Shown here: piece by piece, positions 1 through 5,933 of the stretch
Position numbering within the stretch: position 1 is the first letter of the stretch
Layout of the letters: every line of letters begins with the position of its first letter
Origin: Bacteroidota bacterium
GTDB taxonomy: Bacteria; Bacteroidota; Bacteroidia; B-17B0; Aurantibacillaceae
NCBI GenBank assembly: GCA_947449125.1
Contig: CANFQR010000065.1
Location: 1 to 7,286 of the forward strand
Length of the DNA: 7,286 bases
Reading direction: 5' to 3'
Made by a program: the position numbers and the translations under genes
Notes under the pieces: generated by a model
What the model was told of the DNA's origin: nothing
The model's database searches: none
Seen by the model: only the letters and a program-made list of their open reading frames with translations

Positions 1-369
1 GGCAAATGTATAATCGGCACTGCTTGCAATACCAACTCCACCGCCAACTGCTTTGCCTTGAACGCGTGCAATAATAAATTTTGGTGCTTTACGCATGGCA
101 TTAATTACCATTGCAAAGCCTGAAAAAAACTTTAATCCTGTATCAATATCTTTAATAGAAATTAATTCGTCAAAACTGGCGCCAGCACAAAACGCTTTGT
201 CTCCTTCGCTTTTTAAAATAATTACTTTTACATTATCATCTTTTCCGAGCTTTTCAATTTCTGCAGCGAGATTACGCAGCTGAATTCCTGGCATTGAATT
301 ACTTTGAGGATGGAAAAAAGTAATAGTTCCAACACCATTTATAATTTCTGATTTTACGAAGCCTTCCAT
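1..369 (-). CDS. Enoyl-CoA hydratase/isomerase (crotonase) family protein, 3' end cut by window edge
   Basis: The 123 N-terminal residues of a crotonase-fold enzyme are present, starting at the ATG at 369; the family is usually about 250-260 residues, so roughly half is missing beyond base 1. The family acts on CoA thioesters (hydration, isomerisation or hydrolysis) in fatty-acid, branched-chain amino-acid or aromatic-acid breakdown. Visible signatures are KAFCAGASFDEL (residues 58-69, first oxyanion-hole strand and loop) and GKAVGGGVGIASSADY (105-120, second oxyanion-hole glycines). The residue that aligns with the first catalytic glutamate of classical enoyl-CoA hydratase (GGGCEL) is Gly113 here, so classical hydratase chemistry should not be assumed. 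The second catalytic region is outside the window. The gene follows the PDH E2 gene by 21 nt on the same strand and is probably in the same operon. The family is certain; the substrate is unknown. Confidence 0.9.
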   Translation of the reverse strand, partial: MEGFVKSEIINGVGTITFFHPQSNSMPGIQLRNLAAEIEKLGKDDNVKVIILKSEGDKAFCAGASFDELISIKDIDTGLKFFSGFAMVINAMRKAPKFIIARVQGKAVGGGVGIASSADYTFA

Positions 370-390
370 GGTTTGTAATAGTGTGTTTTA

Positions 391-2001
391 TTAAACAAGG
401 ATAGTTACTGGGTTTTCAATAAAGCCTTTAAGAGTTTGTAAAAATGCTGCACCTGTTGCGCCATCAACTGTTCTGTGATCGCAGGCCAGAGTTAGTTTCA
501 TAACATTTCCTGGAACAACCTGATTGTTTTTAACTACCGGAACTTGTCTAATAGCACCAACAGATAAAATACAAGATTCAGGAGAGTTTATAATAGAAGT
601 GAATGATTCAATTCCAAACATTCCTAAGTTAGAAACCGTAAACGTATTTCCTTCCCAGTCTGCTGGTTGTAGTTTTTTGTCTTTAGCGCGTTTACCTAAG
701 TCTTTTACTTCCGCTGAAATTTGAGAAAGAGATTTTTGGTCGGCAAATCTTATTACTGGCACCAGTAAACCATCTTCAATTGCAACAGCAACACCAATGT
801 GTATGTGAGAATATGAGCGAATTTTATCGCCCATCCAGGAAGTGTTAACACGAGGATGTTTTTTCAGTGCAGCAGCGCAGGCTTTTATTACTAAATCATT
901 AAAAGAAACTTTTGTATCAGGTATAGAATTAATTGCATTGCGCGAAGCAATTGCATTATCCATATCCACTTCAATATTTAAATAAAAATGAGGTGCGCCG
1001 TTTTTGCTCTCTAATAATCTACGTGCAATGGTTTTACGCATTTGCGAAATTGGTTCGTCATTAAAGCCCTCTGTGCCAGGAACAAATGGACTTATTACAG
1101 AATTCCTTGTTGTTTCAGAAGTTGAAGGTTTGTAGTTTTCAATGTCTGATTTAGTTATTCTGCCATTATCACCAGTTCCTTTTACTTTGGTTAAATCAAT
1201 ACCTTTTTCTTTTGCAATAGACTTTGCTAATGGTGAAGCTTTTATTCTGCCGTCAGTAGAGTTTGATTGAACAGGAGTTGGGGATTTAGTTATTGAAGTT
1301 GCTACATTGTTATCTTTAGGAGTAGGCGCAACATTTGTTATATCATTTGTCGTATTAATAGATGCTAAAACACTTTCTATGTTTTCATCGCCCTTGCCAA
1401 GAATGGCTAATACACTGTCTACTGGAGTGCTTTTTCCTTCTTCAATTCCAATATGCATTAACACACCATCTTGAAAAGATTCGAACTCCATAGTAGCTTT
1501 ATCGGTTTCAATGTCTGCCAATAAATCACCGCTTTTAATTTTATCGCCAATTTTTTTATGCCATTTAGCAACAACACCATCTGTCATTGTATCGCTTAAT
1601 TTTGGCATACGCACCACTTCGATACTTTTGGGTAATGTTGAATTTTGAATGTTAGATGTTAAATGAGTGCTATCGTTTTTAACAGGCATACTTTCATTTT
1701 TAATTGACGTATTATCATTTTTAATTTCTAATTTAGAATTTAAAATTTCTGATATATCTTCATCTTGTTTACCTAAAATAGCAATGATAGAATCCACTGG
1801 AACTGCAGATTTTTCAGGAACACCTATATGCAATAACACACCGTCTTGAAAAGATTCAAATTCCATGGTAGCTTTATCGGTTTCGATATCGGCTAGTAAA
1901 TCGCCGCTCTTAATTTTATCGCCAACTTTTTTGTGCCATTTGGCAATTACGCCATCTGTCATGGTATCACTTAATTTGGGCATTCTTACTATTTCAGCCA
2001 T
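391..2001 (-). CDS. pdhC: Pyruvate dehydrogenase complex E2, dihydrolipoamide acetyltransferase
   Basis: A 536-residue E2 core subunit, which transfers acetyl groups from E1 via lipoyl arms to CoA. The domain order is complete: lipoyl domain 1 (about 2-78, lipoyl Lys43 in ETDKATMEF), an Asn/Ser/Thr-rich linker (about 88-125), lipoyl domain 2 (about 127-203, Lys168), a second linker (about 211-250), a peripheral-subunit-binding domain (about 254-290, ASPLAKSIAKEKGIDL and GTGDNGRITKSDI), and the catalytic acetyltransferase domain (about 314-536) ending in the active-site motif DHRTVDGA with His509 and Asp513. The two lipoyl domains are almost identical in protein sequence, and the first linker holds three 7-residue repeats. 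Neighbouring E1-alpha (with one gene between) argues for pyruvate rather than 2-oxoglutarate or branched-chain E2. The start at 2001 is supported because the lipoyl fold begins directly (MAEIVRMPKLSDTM). The 38-nt leader contains part of an inverted repeat. Confidence 0.97.
   Translation of the reverse strand: MAEIVRMPKLSDTMTDGVIAKWHKKVGDKIKSGDLLADIETDKATMEFESFQDGVLLHIGVPEKSAVPVDSIIAILGKQDEDISEILNSKLEIKNDNTSIKNESMPVKNDSTHLTSNIQNSTLPKSIEVVRMPKLSDTMTDGVVAKWHKKIGDKIKSGDLLADIETDKATMEFESFQDGVLMHIGIEEGKSTPVDSVLAILGKGDENIESVLASINTTNDITNVAPTPKDNNVATSITKSPTPVQSNSTDGRIKASPLAKSIAKEKGIDLTKVKGTGDNGRITKSDIENYKPSTSETTRNSVISPFVPGTEGFNDEPISQMRKTIARRLLESKNGAPHFYLNIEVDMDNAIASRNAINSIPDTKVSFNDLVIKACAAALKKHPRVNTSWMGDKIRSYSHIHIGVAVAIEDGLLVPVIRFADQKSLSQISAEVKDLGKRAKDKKLQPADWEGNTFTVSNLGMFGIESFTSIINSPESCILSVGAIRQVPVVKNNQVVPGNVMKLTLACDHRTVDGATGAAFLQTLKGFIENPVTILV
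1447..1617 (-). repeat. Lipoyl-domain coding repeat, copy 2
   Basis: This is the second copy of the internal duplication in the E2 gene, encoding residues 129-185 with lipoyl Lys168. It is in the same orientation as copy 1 and offset from it by 375 nt (125 codons). Confidence 0.9.
1663..1725 (-). repeat. Three 21-nt tandem repeats in the E2 inter-lipoyl linker
   Basis: Residues 93-113 read as IKNDNTS / IKNESMP / VKNDSTH, three imperfect copies of a 7-residue unit, each encoded by 21 nt. Shared positions are (I/V)-K-N-(D/E). The linker is Asn/Lys/Ser-rich rather than the Ala/Pro-rich type common in proteobacterial E2 proteins. It probably arose by slippage or unequal exchange, and copy number could vary between strains. 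Confidence 0.75.
1822..1992 (-). repeat. Lipoyl-domain coding repeat, copy 1
   Basis: This encodes E2 residues 4-60 and is matched by 1447-1617 (residues 129-185). The two protein stretches differ at 4 of 57 positions, all conservative: I4/V129, I19/V144, V26/I151 and L57/M182. A hand count gives about 28 differences in 171 nt, mostly synonymous. Multiple lipoyl domains in an E2 are normal for the family. The pattern suggests an old internal duplication held under purifying selection, possibly with occasional gene conversion. Confidence 0.9.
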
Positions 2002-2016
2002 ATTTTTGTAATGTTA

Positions 2017-2042
2017 AATTTTAAATGATAAATTTTGAATTA
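2017..2042 (+). repeat. Left arm of inverted repeat flanking the four-helix-bundle gene
   Basis: This 26-nt A/T-rich arm reads aattttaaatg followed by ataaattttgaatta on the plus strand. It matches the reverse complement of 2394-2419 at 22 of 26 positions, including an unbroken run of 11. It covers the stop codon of the four-helix-bundle gene and lies in the leader of the E2 gene. Just outside it (about 2010-2022) is another related unit, taatgttaaatttt, so the flank looks like degenerate short repeats. Low base complexity weakens the statistics; the symmetric placement strengthens the call. Confidence 0.55.
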
Positions 2043-2390
2043 ACTGCCTGCTGATGTTTTTACAATTTTTGTTAGGATATTTATAATTTCCTCAACATCT
2101 TTTAATAAATGTTTTACTTCTTTCGTTGTAAGTTCACTTTCATTTAACAGTCTTAACCAATATCTAGTCTCTCTGGCTTCCTTCGCCGCAATGCTCATCT
2201 TAGAAATAAAATCTCTTTTGGATTGAGCAGCTTGCGCTTCCTCTACATTTGCACCGATGCTCGTTGCACTTCTAAATAATTGGCTGGCTAGTTCAAATAC
2301 TTTATCTTTTTTTAAGTGTATATATAAATTAATTATTTCTTTAGAGAAGTTAAATGTTTTTGTACCTATTAAATTTTGTTTTTGTTCCAT
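2040..2390 (-). CDS. Four helix bundle protein (S23 / 23S rRNA intervening-sequence protein family)
   Basis: A 116-residue protein of the small all-helical family first seen encoded inside 23S rRNA intervening sequences and later found as stand-alone genes, many in Bacteroidota. The diagnostic core is QLFRSATSIGANVEEA (residues 37-52) followed by QSKRDFISKMSIAAKEA (56-72) and RETRYWLRLL (73-82). Helices are likely at about 14-27, 31-53, 56-84 and 89-113. There is no signal peptide, membrane segment or recognisable catalytic motif; known structures of the family are pentameric helical bundles of uncertain role, possibly nucleic-acid binding. It lies on the same strand between pdhA and pdhC, so it is probably co-transcribed, yet it has no known connection to PDH. 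Imperfect inverted repeats flank it and cover both its own stop codon and that of pdhA, suggesting it was inserted. The family call is strong; the function is unknown. Confidence 0.9.
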   Translation of the reverse strand: MEQKQNLIGTKTFNFSKEIINLYIHLKKDKVFELASQLFRSATSIGANVEEAQAAQSKRDFISKMSIAAKEARETRYWLRLLNESELTTKEVKHLLKDVEEIINILTKIVKTSAGS

Positions 2391-2393
2391 TTA

Positions 2394-2419
2394 TAATTTA
2401 ACATTCAACATTTAAAATT
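2394..2419 (-). repeat. Right arm of inverted repeat flanking the four-helix-bundle gene
   Basis: On the minus strand this reads aattttaaatg followed by ttgaatgttaaatta, pairing with 2017-2042 except at four positions. It runs across the last bases of the pdhA stop codon (2418-2420) and fills the 27-nt gap before the four-helix-bundle start. The internal units aaatgttg and aatgttaa resemble one another. Confidence 0.55.
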
Positions 2420-3431
2420 ATTCTATTATGAACGGGTAATTAGGTTCCGAATAAACGTCTTTATAGAGTTCTTCCGGTTCAGGATATGGGCTTTCTTCGG
2501 CAAATTGAACAGATTCATCAACCAATGCTTTTACTTTTGCTTCGGTTGCTTCAATGCCTGCTTCATCAATCCATTTGTTTTCTTTTAAAGTAGAAATAAC
2601 CTTATCAATTGGGTCTTGTTCTTGATATTCTTTTACTTCATCTTTTGTTCGGTATGTTTGTGCGTCGCTCATGCTATGCCCCTTATACCGGTATGTTTTC
2701 ATTTCTAAAAAAGTAGGCCCATCGCCTCTGCGAGCACGATTAACAGCCTCTTCTATAGCTTCGTGAACGGCTTCTACAGTTAATCCGTCAACGGGTTTAC
2801 TTGGCATATCGTAAGCTAATCCCAATTTCCATAAATCATGCACGTTACTGGTACGTTCAACAGAAGTTCCCATGGCATACATGTTATTCTCTACAATAAA
2901 CACAACAGGTAGTTTCCATGTCATAGCCATATTAAACGCTTCGTGCAAAGCGCCTTGTCTTACAGCACCATCGCCCATCGAGCAAATACAAACATTATCG
3001 GTACCATTATATTTTTCTGCAAATGCAATGCCTGCACCTAGTGGTACTTGACCACCAACAATACCATGCCCACCAAGGAAATTATGTTCTTTACTAAAAA
3101 TATGCATGCTTCCGCCTTTACCTTTACTGCAACCTGTTATTTTGGCGTACATCTCTGCCATTACAAATTTAGGATGCAAACCTAAACCAATTGGGTGAGC
3201 GTGATCGCGGTAAGCAGTAATGTGTTTATCTTCTTTTTTGGTAGCACTTACAGTACCGGCAACAATTGCCTCTTGACCAATATACAAGTGACAAAATCCT
3301 TTTATTTTTTGTTGTACATAAACTTGTCCAGTTTTTTCTTCAAACCTGCGCATAAGTAGCATAGATTCATACCAAGTTAAATATTGTTCTTTTGTAAACT
3401 TAGATTTTTTGTTTGTCAATGTTTTAGCCAT
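2418..3431 (-). CDS. pdhA: Pyruvate dehydrogenase E1 component, alpha subunit
   Basis: A 337-residue E1-alpha, the usual length for the heterotetrameric (alpha2beta2) enzyme. It performs thiamine-diphosphate-dependent decarboxylation of pyruvate and passes the acetyl group to the E2 lipoyl arm. The ThDP/Mg motif is G153-D154-G155 through E181-N182-N183. The N-terminal part has the family stretches LMRRFEEKTGQ (26-36) and GFCHLYIGQEA (45-55), then YRDHAHPI (74-81), GKGGSMH (104-110) and FLGGHGIVGGQVPLGAG (118-134). The loop YRYKGHSMSDAQTYR (247-261) corresponds to the mammalian phosphorylation loop, with Ser253 at the site-1 position, but that does not show that phosphorylation occurs here. 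The beta subunit is not in the window. It is the first gene of a minus-strand cluster with the four-helix-bundle gene, E2 and a crotonase, and is divergent from the epimerase at 3581. Confidence 0.97.
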   Translation of the reverse strand: MAKTLTNKKSKFTKEQYLTWYESMLLMRRFEEKTGQVYVQQKIKGFCHLYIGQEAIVAGTVSATKKEDKHITAYRDHAHPIGLGLHPKFVMAEMYAKITGCSKGKGGSMHIFSKEHNFLGGHGIVGGQVPLGAGIAFAEKYNGTDNVCICSMGDGAVRQGALHEAFNMAMTWKLPVVFIVENNMYAMGTSVERTSNVHDLWKLGLAYDMPSKPVDGLTVEAVHEAIEEAVNRARRGDGPTFLEMKTYRYKGHSMSDAQTYRTKDEVKEYQEQDPIDKVISTLKENKWIDEAGIEATEAKVKALVDESVQFAEESPYPEPEELYKDVYSEPNYPFIIE

Positions 3432-3452
3432 ATGCTACAATTTAATAAGACA

Positions 3453-3460
3453 CAAAAATA
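3453..3460 (-). promoter_or_regulatory. Candidate Bacteroidota-type -7 element for the pdhA operon
   Basis: The minus strand reads TATTTTTG, an exact match to the Bacteroidota -7 consensus TAnnTTTG, ending 21 nt upstream of the pdhA start. The -33 position (around 3480) has only a T-rich stretch and no clear TTTG, so the match is partial. It lies in the 149-nt divergent gap (3432-3580), which must also hold the promoter of the epimerase gene; no equally good element was found for that direction. Confidence 0.35.
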
Positions 3461-3580
3461 ACAGAAAAAATGAAAAAAAGGCTTTAAAATTTGTATTCAA
3501 TTTTATTTCTTTTTTAGATGTAAAACGGATGGTTCAATGATATTTTGTTTGTATATTTTCAAATCAATTATTAGATAAAA

Positions 3581-4618
3581 ATGATATTAAACTACACTTC
3601 TTTTGATTTGCTGTATAAGCATCCGTTTGGTGTTTCTTCAAATACAAGAACGTCAACAACCTCGGTGTTTATTAAAATTGATTTTGAAGGGAGAACTGGA
3701 TACGGAGAAGCCTGTTTGCCGGCGTATTTGGGAGAAAATGTAAATGATACAATTGCTTTTTTTGAATTGGCGAAACCACTCTTGGCTAAATATGCTAAAG
3801 CATTTTCAGTGACGGAGGTTGTAATTGAAATTGATAGACTTACTAAACAAAATAACGCAGCTAAGGCCGCTATTGATATTGCATTAAACGATTTGGCAGG
3901 AAAGTTATACGAGAAGCCTTTTTATGATTTAATGAAGTTTGGAAAAAGTGAACCAATGTCAACATCATTTACAATAGGAATTGATGAGGAAAGTAAACTT
4001 GAAAACAAAATTAATGAAGCTGCAGATTATAATATTTTAAAAATTAAAGCAGGAACAAAAGATGATAAATCGCTCATAAATGCTATAAGAAAATACACCG
4101 ATAAACCTCTGTATGTTGATATAAACCAAGGATGGAAAAATAAGGAAGAGGTATTGGACATGATATTTTGGTTAAAGGAAAAAAATGTGATACTAATAGA
4201 ACAACCAATGCCGTTAAGTATGGTAGACGAAATGGCATGGGTTACTGAACGAAGTCCGATTATTACCGTTGCGGATGAGAGCATTAAGCGATTTAATGAT
4301 TTGCAAGTTTTAAACGGAGCGTTTTCTGCTGTTAACATTAAATTAATGAAATGTGCAGGTTTAATGGAAGCATTAAAAATGATTGAGTTTTCAAAAAAGA
4401 ACAACATAAAAATATTATTAGGCTGTATGGCTGAAAGCTCTTGCGCTACAAGTGCAATGGCACAATTAATGAAGTTTGCAGATTACATAGATTTAGATGC
4501 GCCAAATTTATTGAAGAATGACCCTTTTTATGGTGTAACGTATAAAAACGGAAAAGTTTTTTTAAATGATTTGCTTGGTATTGGAGTTGAACCCAAAACT
4601 GACTTGTTTAAAATTTAA
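3581..4618 (+). CDS. Dipeptide epimerase (enolase superfamily, L-Ala-D/L-Glu epimerase-like)
   Basis: A 345-residue enolase-superfamily enzyme of the muconate-lactonizing-enzyme subgroup, matching the usual dipeptide epimerase length. It should epimerise the second residue of a dipeptide by proton abstraction through a metal-stabilised enolate. Catalytic features are in order: KIK with Lys154 and Lys156, metal ligands Asp180 (DINQGW), Glu207 (IEQP) and Asp232 (ADES), and the opposing base Lys254 (NIKLMK). DLD at 304-306 corresponds to the aspartate pair that binds the dipeptide amino group in characterised Ala-Glu epimerases, which separates it from o-succinylbenzoate synthase and muconate cycloisomerase. 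L-Ala-D-Glu from murein recycling is the default substrate, but other members accept different dipeptides. An in-frame stop at 3572-3574 supports the start at 3581. It is a single-gene unit with no murein-recycling neighbour in view. Confidence 0.9.
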   Translation: MILNYTSFDLLYKHPFGVSSNTRTSTTSVFIKIDFEGRTGYGEACLPAYLGENVNDTIAFFELAKPLLAKYAKAFSVTEVVIEIDRLTKQNNAAKAAIDIALNDLAGKLYEKPFYDLMKFGKSEPMSTSFTIGIDEESKLENKINEAADYNILKIKAGTKDDKSLINAIRKYTDKPLYVDINQGWKNKEEVLDMIFWLKEKNVILIEQPMPLSMVDEMAWVTERSPIITVADESIKRFNDLQVLNGAFSAVNIKLMKCAGLMEALKMIEFSKKNNIKILLGCMAESSCATSAMAQLMKFADYIDLDAPNLLKNDPFYGVTYKNGKVFLNDLLGIGVEPKTDLFKI

Positions 4619-4640
4619 TTTTTTTTTAATTGTTTTTTAC
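4605..4640. terminator. Possible bidirectional termination region between convergent genes
   Basis: The epimerase and folC stop codons are only 7 nt apart. A run of nine T residues (4619-4627) follows the epimerase stop, and A/T-rich sequence with partial self-complementarity surrounds it. No stable GC-containing hairpin is visible, so this is a weak call made mainly because two convergent transcripts must end here or overlap. Confidence 0.2.
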
Positions 4641-5930
4641 TTCTGCCAAAGCATCGCCAACCAAAAAGGTGCTTCCTCCAATTAATATTAAATCATTTTT
4701 TTTATATGATTTTTTTGCCGCTTCTAATGCTACTTTCACGGAAGTGTAACTTTTACCTTTTAAATTTATTTTTTTTGCTTTTTCTAATAATTCATCTTCA
4801 CTTAAAGCGCGCGGAATATTTGCTTTTGTAAAATAATAATGAGCATTTTTAGGGAGTAGTTCTAAAATTTTTGAGACGTCTTTATCATTTACCGTGCCAA
4901 AAATAAAATGCAATTGTTTGTAATTAATGCTAATCAAGTTAGAAAGCACATTCTTTATCCCATCTTCATTATGTCCGGTATCAACTATAATTAGAGGATT
5001 TTCGCTAATTGTTTGCCAACGCCCTTGAAATCCTGTTGTTTTAGTAACTTGGCTTAAGCCTTTTTTTATTGATTCAGGGCCAATGAAAAAACCTGATTTT
5101 TCAATAAAGTTTAAAGTGTTTAAAACGCCTAGTACATTTTTTAACTGGTAGTTTCCTGTTAAATCAAGGCTTAAGTTAAGGCTATTATTATCGTTTTTAT
5201 TTAGAATGGTTGCGCTTAATAAATCTTTTTCAATTTTGTGACTTATTATTTTATAGTTTTTATCGGCGAATTGTAGTGGAGATTTTAATTCTTTCGCTTT
5301 AGCATTAAAAACCGGAGCTGTTTCGCTTTGATATTGACTAATAACAACAGGCACACGAGCTTTGATAATACCTGCTTTTTCAACGGCAATTTTTTCTAAT
5401 GTGTTGCCCAATAAGTTCATATGATCAAAGCTGATGTTTGTGATTAAGGAAACAATAGGTGTAATAATATTAGTAGAATCTAATCGGCCTCCCAGTCCAA
5501 CTTCAATTATAGCGATATCAATTTCTTCACTGGCAAAATAATCAAAGGCAAGGCCAACGGTCCACTCAAAAAAGCTTGGTTCAATTTTTTCAAATTCAAG
5601 TTTATATTTGGCTACAAAATTGGTAATATAATTTTTTGGAATCATTTTACCATTAATTTTTATTCGCTCTCTGAAATCAACTAGGTGGGGTGATGTATAT
5701 AAACCGGTTTTGTAACCAGCGCTCTGTAAAACAGACGCAATCATGTGACTGCTTGAACCTTTGCCATTAGTGCCAGCAACATGTACGCATTTTATTTTTT
5801 GATGAGGTTTGCCTAATAGTTCTGAAATTTTTATAGTATTGTTTAAATCAGCTTTATAAGCAGCGCTTCCAATACGCTGAAACATTGGTAAACGCGCGAA
5901 TAAATAATCTAGCGTTTGCTGGTAATTCAT
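4626..5930 (-). CDS. folC: Bifunctional folylpolyglutamate synthase / dihydrofolate synthase
   Basis: A 434-residue Mur-ligase-family enzyme of the usual FolC length, cytoplasmic and ATP-dependent. It adds glutamate to dihydropteroate and/or extends the polyglutamate tail of folates. Motifs in order: P-loop VAGTNGKGSS (51-60), TSPHLVDFRERI (79-90), EVGLGGRLDSTN (143-154), SFDHMNLLG (167-175), KAGIIK (185-190, with the lysine that is carbamylated in characterised members), GRWQ (303-306), the C-terminal domain motif DTGHNEDG (317-324) and the terminal GGSTFLVGDAL (418-428). The start at 5930 gives the expected N-terminus leading to a helix before the P-loop. It lies 3 nt after the tonB-like stop and in the same frame (TAA AAC ATG), which suggests co-transcription and possible translational coupling. 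Whether it has both activities or only polyglutamylation cannot be read from sequence alone. Confidence 0.96.
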   Translation of the reverse strand: MNYQQTLDYLFARLPMFQRIGSAAYKADLNNTIKISELLGKPHQKIKCVHVAGTNGKGSSSHMIASVLQSAGYKTGLYTSPHLVDFRERIKINGKMIPKNYITNFVAKYKLEFEKIEPSFFEWTVGLAFDYFASEEIDIAIIEVGLGGRLDSTNIITPIVSLITNISFDHMNLLGNTLEKIAVEKAGIIKARVPVVISQYQSETAPVFNAKAKELKSPLQFADKNYKIISHKIEKDLLSATILNKNDNNSLNLSLDLTGNYQLKNVLGVLNTLNFIEKSGFFIGPESIKKGLSQVTKTTGFQGRWQTISENPLIIVDTGHNEDGIKNVLSNLISINYKQLHFIFGTVNDKDVSKILELLPKNAHYYFTKANIPRALSEDELLEKAKKINLKGKSYTSVKVALEAAKKSYKKNDLILIGGSTFLVGDALAEVKNN

Positions 5931-5933
5931 GTT

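Larger units (their letters stand above)
2017..2419. mobile_element. Putative small inserted element: inverted repeats plus four-helix-bundle gene
   Basis: About 403 nt bounded by the two imperfect inverted-repeat arms and containing a single gene of the intervening-sequence protein family. It interrupts what would otherwise be an adjacent pdhA-pdhC pair, and its right boundary coincides with the pdhA stop codon, so neither PDH gene is damaged. No transposase is encoded and no clear target-site duplication is visible; any mobility would have to be in trans, or the unit may be an old fixed insertion. This is an inference from layout and family history. Confidence 0.35.

Noticed and set aside
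95..283. 62-aa plus-strand open frame opposite the crotonase gene
   Set aside because: It is a shadow of the crotonase coding region, which shows clear family motifs on the minus strand.
524..724. 66-aa plus-strand open frame opposite the E2 catalytic domain
   Set aside because: It is antisense to a conserved acetyltransferase region; no independent support.
1667..1849. 60-aa plus-strand frame with hydrophobic repeated LSFLI units
   Set aside because: It looks like a membrane peptide but is antisense to the 21-nt tandem repeats and lipoyl domain of E2; the repeats alone explain its periodicity.
3540..3580. Promoter for the plus-strand epimerase gene
   Set aside because: TATTTTG and TATATTTT occur near the start, but neither fully matches TAnnTTTG and no TTTG sits at the proper distance upstream.
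4027..4407. 126-aa minus-strand open frame opposite the epimerase gene
   Set aside because: It is antisense to the region encoding the catalytic motifs of the epimerase and resembles no family.
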